A stretch of 64,000 nt of DNA, from the NCBI RefSeq assembly GCF_011742165.1, contig NZ_JAAQTO010000018.1, positions 146,829-210,828 of the forward strand, in the 5' to 3' direction. Positions 33,077 to 41,225 of the stretch are shown one piece after another. The translations under genes and the position numbers were made by a program. This DNA is from Billgrantia bachuensis. GTDB lineage: Bacteria > Pseudomonadota > Gammaproteobacteria > Pseudomonadales > Halomonadaceae. The notes beneath the pieces are model-generated. The model searched no databases and had not been told where the DNA came from. It was given only the letters and a program-made list of their open reading frames with translations. Each line of letters opens with the position of its first letter. Within the stretch, counting starts at the first letter, position 1.

Positions 33077-34366
33077 ATGACCACTTCCGCAACGCTCTTC
33101 GAACAGGCCTGCCGCCACATTCCCGGCGGTGTCAATTCTCCCGTGCGTGCCTTCAAGGGGCTTCACCGGCCCCCGGTGTTCATCGAGCGAGCCCAGGGGG
33201 CCTACCTGTTCGACGTGGAAGGCAAGCGTTACGTCGACTATGTCGGTTCCTGGGGACCGATGATCACCGGTCACGCCGATCCGGACGTGCTCGGTGCCGT
33301 GCGCGATCGACTCGACAATGGGCTCTCCTTCGGCACGCCGACCGCCATCGAAACCACAATGGCCGATCTGATCTGCGAGATGATTCCCTCGATCGATATG
33401 GTGCGTATGGTCAACTCGGGTACCGAGGCCACCATGTCCGCGATTCGCCTGGCGCGGGGCTTCACCGGACGCGACAAGATCGTCAAGTTCGAGGGCAACT
33501 ATCACGGCCACTCCGACTCGCTGCTGGTCAAGGCCGGTTCCGGTGCACTGACCCATGGCGAGCCCAGCTCACCTGGCGTCCCGGCCTCCCTGGCCGAGCA
33601 CACCATCACGCTGGCCTACAACGATATCGATGCGGTGGAGGCCTGCTTCGAGGAGATCGGCAACGAGATCGCCTGCATCATCGTCGAGCCGGTCGCCGGC
33701 AACATGAACTGCATTCCGCCGCTGCCCGGCTTCCACGAGACCCTGCGCCGGGTTTGCACCGAGTACGGTAGTGTGCTGATCTTTGATGAAGTGATGACCG
33801 GTTTTCGCGTCGCTTTGGGCGGCGCCCAGGCCCACTTCGGCATCGAGCCCGATCTGACCTGCCTGGGCAAGATCGTCGGCGGTGGCATGCCGGTGGGCGC
33901 CTTCGGCGGCAAGCGCGAGATCATGGAAATGATCTCTCCGCTGGGGCCGGTCTATCAGGCGGGGACGCTCGCGGGTAACCCGCTGGCCATGGCGGCAGGC
34001 ATCGCCTTGCTGACCAAGCTGCGCGAGCCCGGTTTCCACGATGCCCTGGCTCAGCGCGTGGAGACGCTATGTCACGGCTTGCAGGAGCGTGCCGATGCCG
34101 CTGGCGTCGACATGATCACCCAGCGAGTCGGCGGCATGTTCGGATTGTTCTTCACCGGGCAGTCCCGGGTCGACAACTTCGCCCAGGCCACGGCCTGCGA
34201 TGCCGATGCCTTCCGCCGTTTTTTTGCGGCGATGCTGGACGAAGGTGTCTATCTGGCGCCATCGGCCTATGAGGCGGGCTTCATGTCCAGTGCCCATACG
34301 CCGGAAGACATTCAATTGACGCTGGATGCCGCCGAGAAGGCTTTCGCCCAGGTGCACCAGTCTTGA
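33077..34366 (+). CDS. hemL: glutamate-1-semialdehyde 2,1-aminomutase
   Basis: 429 aa (E. coli 426). PLP enzyme converting glutamate-1-semialdehyde to 5-aminolevulinate in the C5 heme pathway. Features: [13 protein letters not shown] at the N-terminus, [25 protein letters not shown] and the PLP-lysine in [19 protein letters not shown] at 33077 with GAGG upstream. It stands in frame with the preceding thiD frame, without a stop between them. Confidence 0.95.
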   Translation: MTTSATLFEQACRHIPGGVNSPVRAFKGLHRPPVFIERAQGAYLFDVEGKRYVDYVGSWGPMITGHADPDVLGAVRDRLDNGLSFGTPTAIETTMADLICEMIPSIDMVRMVNSGTEATMSAIRLARGFTGRDKIVKFEGNYHGHSDSLLVKAGSGALTHGEPSSPGVPASLAEHTITLAYNDIDAVEACFEEIGNEIACIIVEPVAGNMNCIPPLPGFHETLRRVCTEYGSVLIFDEVMTGFRVALGGAQAHFGIEPDLTCLGKIVGGGMPVGAFGGKREIMEMISPLGPVYQAGTLAGNPLAMAAGIALLTKLREPGFHDALAQRVETLCHGLQERADAAGVDMITQRVGGMFGLFFTGQSRVDNFAQATACDADAFRRFFAAMLDEGVYLAPSAYEAGFMSSAHTPEDIQLTLDAAEKAFAQVHQS

Positions 34367-34394
34367 CGAGGCGCCACTGCCACGAGGAATGAAC

Positions 34395-35639
34395 ATGGAT
34401 GCCACCTCAGCGAATTGCCAGACGTCTCCTTCCACTGCTCTCGGCCTGGATGAATTGATCGATTCGCTGGTGGCATCCCATCGTACGATTGTCGATGACC
34501 TTCCCTATGTGGGTTCGTCTTGCTGCCTGGCAGCTACCCGTTCACTGGTTGAGGAGGAGGTGAAGGAGCTCGATGCCCGTCTGGCGGGCGAGGAGGATCG
34601 GCGACGCCTGTACGGCTTGAAAGTGTGGTTGGAGCAGGAACTGGTACGACTCGAGCCGTGGTTCCACGAGCGTGGCGAACCCCGCCCAAGCTGGATCGTC
34701 GGTCGTCAGGTCATGTCGCTGTACGATCGGCAGCGTCTGATCATGTCCAACGCCCTCGATCTGGAAGCATCGGATCCGCTGGCCAAGCGCTGCCTGGACT
34801 CGGGCTTCGATCTGGTCTCGCTACTGGTGGGGCTTTATATCCGCGATGAGACCCGGCTGGCGCACTACGCATTCGATCGCTATTTGCGGCTCTCGGGGGA
34901 CTACTCGCTCACTCGCCTCATCTCGGTGTTTGCGGTTTGTCGCTCGATCGCGGGGGCCCGCCGAGCGCTGCAGCGCTGGGAATCAGGTCGCGGCACGGCG
35001 TTTCACCTGGCCGAGATCATGACGGAGTGTCGGCGTTACCTCGAACTGGCCGAGTGGGTTTCCAACTTCCGCTTTCCTCCGCTGATCATCGGTGTCGGTG
35101 TCTCGGGCAGCGGCAAGAGCCGCTTCATGGCTGAAATCGTCGAGCGGCTGGGTGCCGTGAGGCTGTGCTCGGATGCCGAGCGGCGGCGCCTCTTCGGTAT
35201 TTCTCCACAGGCGGTCGATGCAACACCGGTTGTGGATATCTTCAGTCCGGAGACTACCGAGCGTACCTACCAGCGCCTGGCCAGCCTGGCCGGACTTCTG
35301 CTGAATGGTGGCATCCCTACCTGCATCGATGCGACCTGCCTGACGCGCGCCCAACGCCAATTGCTGCAACAGCAAGGCGAGGCACGCGGTTTGCCAGTAC
35401 TTTTCGTCAGTTTCGAAGCTGATGACGAAACCCTCAGGGCACGCATTGCCAAGCGTGCCAGGCGTCAGGGGGGGGACCCGGCAACGAGCCTCGAGGTACT
35501 CAACCGGCAATTGGCCTTGTTCGAGGATTTCAGCGACGAAGAGCGTCAGCACCTGCTGCATCTCGATACCACCGCCGAGCATGTCGGTGATACCTTGGCG
35601 ATGCTGGTAGAGAAACGGATAAGGCTGAGTTATAGCTGA
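34395..35639 (+). CDS. P-loop kinase with degenerate aminoglycoside-phosphotransferase-like N-terminus
   Basis: 414 aa. The C-terminal part (about residue 230 on) is a zeta-toxin/gluconate-kinase-like P-loop ATPase: GVSGSGKSRFMAEI, later PTCIDATCLTRAQRQLL. The N-terminal part resembles the end of the APH domain found in bifunctional APH/ATPase proteins of about 520 aa (FDLVSLLVGLYIRDETRLAHYAFDRYL, then GDYSLTRLISVFAVCRSIAGARRAL), but it is shortened and I see no HxD catalytic loop. ATG at 34395 with GAGGA. The substrate is unknown; loss of the APH active site is inferred. Confidence 0.7.
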   Translation: MDATSANCQTSPSTALGLDELIDSLVASHRTIVDDLPYVGSSCCLAATRSLVEEEVKELDARLAGEEDRRRLYGLKVWLEQELVRLEPWFHERGEPRPSWIVGRQVMSLYDRQRLIMSNALDLEASDPLAKRCLDSGFDLVSLLVGLYIRDETRLAHYAFDRYLRLSGDYSLTRLISVFAVCRSIAGARRALQRWESGRGTAFHLAEIMTECRRYLELAEWVSNFRFPPLIIGVGVSGSGKSRFMAEIVERLGAVRLCSDAERRRLFGISPQAVDATPVVDIFSPETTERTYQRLASLAGLLLNGGIPTCIDATCLTRAQRQLLQQQGEARGLPVLFVSFEADDETLRARIAKRARRQGGDPATSLEVLNRQLALFEDFSDEERQHLLHLDTTAEHVGDTLAMLVEKRIRLSYS

Positions 35640-35646
35640 GGCTGCA

Positions 35647-36021
35647 ATGAGACAGTTGCTCATCACCTTGTTGATTACCTGTATCGGAACGGGCGACCTC
35701 GTAGCGGGCGACCGTTCCACGTCGCGGGGAGTCGTGACACCTATGGAGGATAGCGCCTCAAATGTCATTGACATCGTGTTTGATGGTGAGCCGGGTACAC
35801 GTTTCGTGGCGACGCTGAAAATCCATCGAGAGGATGGGGTAGAGAAGCATGAGCTGGCGGAAACCGTTCCTAGCGAGCATCGGTATCGAGGCGAGGCGCT
35901 GGAAGCCAGCGTGCGACAGCTGACGGAGGGAAGCCTGACGGTAGAGGTTCGCAAAGGCGGAAACGTCAGTCGTTCGAGTTCGCGTGGCGAAAATAGCCAG
36001 CTAAGCTTGCAAGTCAGGTAA
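35647..36021 (+). CDS. small secreted protein next to curli genes
   Basis: 124 aa. N-terminal signal peptide (RQLLITLLITCIGTGDLVAG, cleavage near residue 20), then a charged domain with alternating strand-like segments (FVATLKIHRED, HELAETVP, LTVEVRKGG) and a serine-rich C-terminus. No cysteine remains after the signal peptide. No family is recognised with confidence. Size, export signal, beta pattern and place beside csgA suggest a CsgC/CsgH-type curli chaperone or inhibitor; that is an inference. It begins 7 nt after the kinase gene, so it may be co-transcribed with it. Confidence 0.6.
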   Translation: MRQLLITLLITCIGTGDLVAGDRSTSRGVVTPMEDSASNVIDIVFDGEPGTRFVATLKIHREDGVEKHELAETVPSEHRYRGEALEASVRQLTEGSLTVEVRKGGNVSRSSSRGENSQLSLQVR

Positions 36022-36056
36022 GACGCGCCTCTTTACCCCTCTCTTTAATCCAAAAG

Positions 36057-36087
36057 AAAGGGCCTGCCAAGGTGGCAGGCCCTTTTT
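36057..36087. terminator. bidirectional terminator between the secreted protein gene and csgA
   Basis: Perfect 13-bp stem (AAAGGGCCTGCCA / TGGCAGGCCCTTT) with a 3-nt loop, followed by TTTTT-type runs on the plus strand and T-rich sequence on the minus strand. It serves the convergent genes on both sides. Confidence 0.9.
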
Positions 36088-36095
36088 CTGCAGGC

Positions 36096-37061
36096 TCAGT
36101 TCTGGTGAACGTAAGCCGTGTTGCCCCCGCCCACTTGTGTGGTAACGGCGGAGTTGTTGACGCCCATCTGTACATGCGTGGCACTGTTGCTGGCCAAGCT
36201 AGCCAGCCCACCGAAGAAGCCCGGCAACGCCGACTGACTGATGGACGAATCATGGCCCAGACCCGTCTGAGAGGAATAGGCCACATCGTTAAAGCCGCTC
36301 TGCATCACGTCGGATGTATTGTAACGGCCGTTTTGGGTGATGACGGCATCGTTGTTAAAGCTGCTTTGTTCCACCGTCGCCGTATTATATTTCCCATTCT
36401 GTTCGATGTCGGAATCGTTTTTCAACCCGCTCTGGCGCACCATTGCCTTGTTCAGTGTGCCGTCCTGATCAATGGAAGAGTCGTTGAAGCTTCCGCTTTG
36501 GTCAACATCGGCGTAATTGTAGTCGCCGGATTGAGTAATGTCGGAGGAAAGCTTGGTACCCTCCTGGTTCACCATCGCGAAATTCTTGTCTTCCCACTGA
36601 ACGACGTCAGAGTCGTTGAAGCTGCCGCTCTGGTTGACCTCGGCAAAGTTTCTCCAGCCATTTTGGTACGAGGTGGCATTGTTCTTAACCCCTTCCTGGT
36701 CAACCTGTAGGGCGTTCCGGCTACCGTACTGCTGACTTTCAGAAGAGTTGTACGCTCCGGATTGAGCCAGACTAGCGCTGTTTTTTGTCCCGTGCTGCAG
36801 TGCGTTGGCGTGATTTCCCACACCCTCCTGATCGATGGCTGATTCGTTATAACCCTGCCACCCTTGCTGGAGTACGGTTGCGTCATTATAGGCGCCCGTT
36901 TGTGTGACATCAGAAACGTTGTTTCCCGCGCCCTGGGTTAGTTGTGTTACACTTGTATTATTGTTGATGCCTTCTTGGTCGATATACGACTCATTCTGGT
37001 TGGCCAGAGCCGTACCTGAGAAAGCGATAGCCGCTGCCATGATGGTCATCTTGAACTTCAT
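36096..37061 (-). CDS. csgA: major curlin subunit, expanded CsgA
   Basis: 321 aa with a signal peptide (MKFKMTIMAAAIAFSGTALA). The rest is about 26 eleven-residue units of the form x-N-x-A/S-x-V/I-x-Q-x-G-x, e.g. YNDATVLQQG, KNSASLAQSGA, FNDSSIDQDGT. A linker (PGFFGGLASLAS) interrupts them before the last three units. CsgA polymerises outside the cell into curli amyloid; each pair of units equals one strand-turn-strand curlin repeat, so there are about 13 against 5 in E. coli CsgA (151 aa). Low GC for the window, mainly from Asn and Gln codons. It lies downstream of csgB. Confidence 0.9.
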   Translation of the reverse strand: MKFKMTIMAAAIAFSGTALANQNESYIDQEGINNNTSVTQLTQGAGNNVSDVTQTGAYNDATVLQQGWQGYNESAIDQEGVGNHANALQHGTKNSASLAQSGAYNSSESQQYGSRNALQVDQEGVKNNATSYQNGWRNFAEVNQSGSFNDSDVVQWEDKNFAMVNQEGTKLSSDITQSGDYNYADVDQSGSFNDSSIDQDGTLNKAMVRQSGLKNDSDIEQNGKYNTATVEQSSFNNDAVITQNGRYNTSDVMQSGFNDVAYSSQTGLGHDSSISQSALPGFFGGLASLASNSATHVQMGVNNSAVTTQVGGGNTAYVHQN

Positions 37062-37232
37062 CTTTATTCCCTCTCGTTGAAATCCCTGGGTGAGCCTCTG
37101 CTGCCAGGGTGGAGTTCGACAGCGATAGCTTGGCTATCGCTCTCGTTTGCCACTTCCGGTTTAAGCGCATTGTTTTTTACTTTTTACTGGTCATGCTTCC
37201 TGCAGCTTCTCCACGAACCTGGAACGGCAGCG

Positions 37233-37721
37233 TTAATATCGATAGACGTGAACGGCTGCCTGTCCTTGGGAGAATTGTGTAATGGTGATGGGGCTGGTAC
37301 GCTGGGCTCCCAACTGGTGAATCTCGGCGCTGCCGTATGCGCCATGCTGATTGATGGTGGCCTCCTTGCCGTATCCGACCTGCACGATTTCAGCGCCGTG
37401 TCCGTGGCCCTTCTGCAGGATCGAAGCTTCCAGTTCAGCGCCCGACTGCACTATCCGAGCCTTATGAGCTGCCCCCATTTGCCTTGCACTGGCTGCATTA
37501 GCCGAGCCCAACTGCATGATCTGGGCATTGTTGCCATTACCGCTCTGAATAATGACGGAATCGTTACCGTAGCCAGCCTGGTATACAGTGGCATGTTGGC
37601 GATGTAAGTCTCCCGCCGGCTCAGGACCGAGCTCCGAACTCGGCATGAGATCGGCCGCCATGGTGGCGTTTGCCAGCAGAGCCATTCCTATCGCAAATAT
37701 AACAAGCCCGTATTTTCTCAT
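37233..37721 (-). CDS. csgB: minor curlin/nucleator, CsgB-like
   Basis: 162 aa with a signal peptide (RKYGLVIFAIGMALLANATMAA). About nine curlin units follow (ATVYQAGYGN, DSVIIQSGNGN, NAQIMQLGSAN, EASILQKGHGH). The last segment departs from the repeat and ends in aromatic and basic residues (VHVYRY), as the CsgB C-terminus does when it anchors to the surface and nucleates CsgA. It is placed just before csgA on the same strand, with 171 bp between. Confidence 0.85.
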   Translation of the reverse strand: MRKYGLVIFAIGMALLANATMAADLMPSSELGPEPAGDLHRQHATVYQAGYGNDSVIIQSGNGNNAQIMQLGSANAASARQMGAAHKARIVQSGAELEASILQKGHGHGAEIVQVGYGKEATINQHGAYGSAEIHQLGAQRTSPITITQFSQGQAAVHVYRY

Positions 37722-37890
37722 GGCGACGTACTCTGTTTCTTTTACGTTCTGTAACAGTGTCGTCTTGTGTGAAAGGACCTTCCATAATTCGTATGTCTTA
37801 ATTTCAGTATTATTTTTTTAGCACCCTTAGGGTCGCTGCAAGAATGACTCTACTCGTTGCCAATTCAAAAATTACTGATCTCCAAGACGT

Positions 37891-37918
37891 AAAAAAGGCG
37901 CCAATGTTTTGGCGCCTT
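37891..37918 (-). terminator. rho-independent terminator of csgDEFG
   Basis: Stem AAGGCGCCAA / TTGGCGCCTT with a TGTT loop, then six T on the minus strand. About 15 nt beyond the csgG stop, so csgBA needs its own promoter in the 170 bp that follow. Confidence 0.88.
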
Positions 37919-37932
37919 GTAATAGAAGGGTT

Positions 37933-38769
37933 TCATAGCATCGGTGGAGAGGATTCCCGGTAAGCCATGAGTATCTCATGATCACGATCTGCAGCATTGG
38001 CCAGATTCCAAAGTCCTCGGTCGACTCCTTGTGTAACGAGATGAATGACGGCGGATTCGATTGCCGACATTACGGCCATCTGGACCGGTTCATTGTGTGT
38101 ATACCCTGCCTCGGCTTCCAGCAGACGGCGGAAGCTGACGAAACGATAGACACCAGCACGAACCTCGTATGAGTAGACCGTCTTGCTGGTGGTAACGTTA
38201 GCCAGAACTTCACCGGTGGCGATATCCACGGCGCGGAGGTTGACGGTAACCTGATCGACCTGATACTGACCGGACGATCCGATGCCGAAGTACTCTGCGC
38301 CCACGCCGCCCGTCTTCATGTTGGAGTCGTAGGCAATGATGCCCCCTTCCATCAGGATGCGGGCCGCGTTCAGCGAGCCCAGTTCGTGTTCGCGTCCGTT
38401 TCTCTCCAGGTTGGCCCGTATGATGCGGCGCTCGGTGAGCAGGTTCTGCAGCCCGACACGCTCCAGGGGTACGAACCAGCCCGAATCCGCCAGAGCGGAA
38501 CTCAGCATGGCGGCGCCGCCTTGTGTCACTGCCGTCGAAAAGGTACTGGCGGGCTGAGGGCGGTACTGGCCAGTCTGATCCCTGAAATCGTAGACGGCCG
38601 TGAGTATCGGGGCTGCCGGGCGTGGCAGGCTGGTCAAGTCGTAATACGTACCGGCACGAGGAGCCAGGGTAGCCGGCGCTCCCTCCAGTCCTTCGGGTGA
38701 GGTGACCATACCGACGCATCCGCCAAGGAAGATCAGTCCTGACATGAAACCGATTCTTAGTGCTTTCAT
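37933..38769 (-). CDS. csgG: curli secretion channel CsgG
   Basis: 278 aa (E. coli 277). Lipoprotein signal with lipobox LGGC (Cys18), then the CsgG domain: YDFRDQTGQYRP, AVTQGGAAMLSSALADSGWF, VPLERVGLQNLLTERRII and ARILMEGGIIAYDSN. CsgG forms the nonameric outer-membrane pore for curlin export. The ATG at 38769 has AAGGGG upstream; the longer open frame runs back through csgF and csgE and is spurious. Confidence 0.96.
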   Translation of the reverse strand: MKALRIGFMSGLIFLGGCVGMVTSPEGLEGAPATLAPRAGTYYDLTSLPRPAAPILTAVYDFRDQTGQYRPQPASTFSTAVTQGGAAMLSSALADSGWFVPLERVGLQNLLTERRIIRANLERNGREHELGSLNAARILMEGGIIAYDSNMKTGGVGAEYFGIGSSGQYQVDQVTVNLRAVDIATGEVLANVTTSKTVYSYEVRAGVYRFVSFRRLLEAEAGYTHNEPVQMAVMSAIESAVIHLVTQGVDRGLWNLANAADRDHEILMAYRESSPPML

Positions 38770-38780
38770 GTTCTGGCCCC

Positions 38781-39209
38781 TTAAAATGGCGTTCCGAAAT
38801 CTATCCGCGTCACTTCGTTCGTCCTCTTGTCGGTGATGACCATCTGGAATGCACCGCCCCCCACGTTGACGAACCTGACGTTGAGCGAAGAGTTGTCGAT
38901 GACGCTCTCGCTTCCTCCGGGGTTGTTGGGATCGAGCGCATCGTCGATGGCACGGTTGATGAGATCGGCACGCAGATCCTGGAGGAAAAAATCGACTTCT
39001 GAGAAGCCACCGAAATCCGGAGCGTTGGGATCCTTGTGCGTATCCTGCGCCTGGGCCTTGTTGAGCAGATGGTTGCCCAGCATGGGATCCCCTCCGAATG
39101 AAGGATTGATGGGGCGATAGATGAGTTCCCCCGCCTGGGCTCCCGCGGAGCAGGAGAAGAGCAGTCCGACAAGAGAGAACTTCAGTAGTAGTGAGCGTGC
39201 ATGTTTCAT
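38781..39209 (-). CDS. csgF: curli assembly factor CsgF
   Basis: 142 aa with a signal peptide (cleavage about AQA-GELIY). The mature N-terminus GELIYRPINPSFGGDP is the hallmark segment that plugs into the CsgG pore. CsgF couples secretion to CsgB nucleation at the surface. It lies between csgE and csgG, 11 nt before csgG. Confidence 0.95.
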   Translation of the reverse strand: MKHARSLLLKFSLVGLLFSCSAGAQAGELIYRPINPSFGGDPMLGNHLLNKAQAQDTHKDPNAPDFGGFSEVDFFLQDLRADLINRAIDDALDPNNPGGSESVIDNSSLNVRFVNVGGGAFQMVITDKRTNEVTRIDFGTPF

Positions 39210-39238
39210 GGTGTTCTCCTTCTAGTACATCCTTTCCA

Positions 39239-39772
39239 CTAGATTTCTTCGTCGGCCAGATCCGGGTCGCTCTCCAGCGCTTGCATAATGCTGCGTTGCA
39301 CCAGGAGCTGTTCCACCTGCTCGACGGCCACCTCGGCATATCGATCGATATCGCTAAGTCGGGGGGGAAGCGCGGCCTGGAAGAGGATGCGATTGTTCTC
39401 CGCGACCCAGACTTGGCTTCCCCAGCGGGCATCGGGGCGCTCGTGCACGGATAGTGTCGTGCTGGTCAGAATGTGGCTTTCCGAACTCAACTGGCTGAAA
39501 CGCCTATAGAAAGTCTTTCCCATCATGGTAATGGTGCGGTCGACTATCACGCCCGACAGGCCTGGCTCGTCCAAGCGAAACTGACGAGACAGCTCTTCCG
39601 TTGCCTTTCCCTCTTCCAGCGCCTCCTCCCCTTCGATCGGGCTCTGAGGAACCGACGGCTCCCTTGGCACCGCAGGCAGTCCGGCTCCCGGCGTTTCCTC
39701 CTCGGCCAAGGCAAGGGAGCCAAACGCCAGCAACAAGATGGCCATTGACGATTTCGCGTGAAAGAAGGCCAT
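39239..39772 (-). CDS. csgE: curli secretion specificity factor CsgE
   Basis: 177 aa. Signal peptide, then a proline- and glutamate-rich linker (about residues 25-65) that is longer than in E. coli CsgE (129 aa), and the CsgE core GVIVDRTITMMGKTFYRRFSQ with a C-terminal helical region. CsgE caps CsgG from the periplasm and guides substrates. An ATG 9 codons downstream is also possible. Confidence 0.92.
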   Translation of the reverse strand: MAFFHAKSSMAILLLAFGSLALAEEETPGAGLPAVPREPSVPQSPIEGEEALEEGKATEELSRQFRLDEPGLSGVIVDRTITMMGKTFYRRFSQLSSESHILTSTTLSVHERPDARWGSQVWVAENNRILFQAALPPRLSDIDRYAEVAVEQVEQLLVQRSIMQALESDPDLADEEI

Positions 39773-39791
39773 TGACCTGTTCGCTCTCGAA

Positions 39792-40496
39792 TCAGTGACT
39801 GGATGAGGCTCTATCGCACCGTCGTAGCGCCTGCGGGGGAGGGGGGCCCAAGTTCTGGCGGGCCCAGTTCACGGCCTGCATGCGGTTGTTGACCTTGATC
39901 TTGCGGAAAATGTTATAAAGATGCGATTTCACCGTATGCTCACTCACAAAGAGAAGCTCGGCGATCTCGGTATTGGAGGCGCCGGAGCCGAGCAGGCCAA
40001 TGATTTCCAGCTCGCGCTGCGTGATGCCGCAGGCGGGGCGGTAGCAGTTGATCTGCTGGCGGCGGTAAAAGTCGATCAATCGCGTCATCAGCGAGCGCGA
40101 CAGCCAGTAATCGCCTGCCAGCAGTCGATGGATCCCCTTGCAGATCATTTCGAGGTTATCATTGCGGTAAAAGACGCCTTTCAGCGGCATGAGGCTTAGC
40201 AACCGCGCGGCATGTTCTTCATCCTTCATATTGAAAGCCGTCAACACCCATTCTGGCTGATGTTGATATTGTGCCTGCCATGCCTGCATGACCGCTTCTT
40301 CGAGATGGTCGATATCCAGAAGCACAATGGTACGAGAACCGCCCTCTTCTTTCATGAGATCGACTGCGCCTTCAGGCACCTCTGGTGGTACTATGTACAA
40401 GTCGCGTTGTAGCTTCTCGTGTATGTAACTGACGAAAAGCTGAGTTTGTGGGTTGTTTTCGGTAGCTAGCAGGATGATCCCTCTTCCAAGTTCCAT
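39792..40496 (-). CDS. csgD: LuxR-type regulator CsgD, copy 1
   Basis: 234 aa. N-terminal unusual receiver-like domain and a C-terminal LuxR/FixJ helix-turn-helix (LGSGASNTEIAELLFVSEHT, then VKSHLYNIFRKIKVNNR) close to CsgD of E. coli, master activator of curli and biofilm genes. The region FYRNDNLEMICKGI is shared with the second copy. It ends 19 nt before csgE, so csgDEFG forms one operon. The upstream 730 bp are gene-free and relatively AT-rich near the start. Confidence 0.9.
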   Translation of the reverse strand: MELGRGIILLATENNPQTQLFVSYIHEKLQRDLYIVPPEVPEGAVDLMKEEGGSRTIVLLDIDHLEEAVMQAWQAQYQHQPEWVLTAFNMKDEEHAARLLSLMPLKGVFYRNDNLEMICKGIHRLLAGDYWLSRSLMTRLIDFYRRQQINCYRPACGITQRELEIIGLLGSGASNTEIAELLFVSEHTVKSHLYNIFRKIKVNNRMQAVNWARQNLGPPPPQALRRCDRASSSH

Positions 40497-41225
40497 GCTC
40501 TTTAATCCCCTGATCGATATTCCTTTTTCTTGATGTGACCATGCCCGGATCTACGAAAAGGACTGTAAACATCTTGGTTCAAGCGGAGCAATCTTGTAAA
40601 GTTATGTTATAGAATGTATTGTTTGGTTAAGCAGTACTAGATTTCCCATGCCCAGTGCATGAAGTGCTTTAGCATCATATACTTACGCGCTTTAATGATA
40701 TTCTTGTCTTCAATAATTCTCACATCGTTTCAAGTTCCACTGAATTTAATTCATTCACTCCTCGTTCGTTACGTTTGATAACGTTTTGTCCTGGAGTCGG
40801 CCCATGCGGTCACGGACGCTTCCACGGCCGGCTATAGGCGCGTGAGGAAGGGCCATCTCCGATATGGTTGGTGTCGGTCGTTGAAGACTGTATTCAGTTC
40901 GCGAAGGTTGCCGGCCTGTCGTGGTCTTAAGGAGCGTCATGGCTTGTGCGGTGAAGCCGCCAGGCCCGGCCCGGCCCGGCCTGGCCAGGCCGGGCAGGTC
41001 ACCTTTCAATTCTCCGCTGCGGAACCGCCGGGAAGTGAACCGAACAGGGGAATTGCTGGCTTGCCATGGGCCGGTACAGCACCCATTCGAAGCCGTTGTC
41101 CAGAAGAGTGCCGCCAGTATCTTGAGGGAACGATCAAAGACCCGAACCAGCAGCGGCATTCGGGGGTCTCCTGGCAGGTATCCCGATGGGCGCGCTCCCG
41201 CGTGACCCCCTCTCCCTTACTGGTC
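40497..41225. other. gene-free leader of csgD copy 1
   Basis: About 730 bp between the two csgD genes. The part next to csgD (40500-40760) is AT-rich and fits a long regulatory leader. The distal part is GC-rich and includes a 22-bp perfect palindrome at 40974-40995. Open frames of 134 aa (minus, 40755-41159) and 215 aa (plus, 40842-41489) cross it, but neither resembles a known protein nor has a good ribosome binding site. Confidence 0.5.
40974..40995. repeat. 22-bp perfect GC palindrome
   Basis: Self-complementary sequence centred on CTGGCCAG and flanked by tandem GGCCC units from about 40960. It could form a very stable hairpin in a csgD leader transcript on either strand. Confidence 0.6.

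Noticed and set aside
37933..39432. Single 499-aa protein covering csgG and upstream sequence
   Set aside because: The first 220 codons are an out-of-frame reading of csgE and csgF; CsgG starts at 38769 with a lipoprotein signal.
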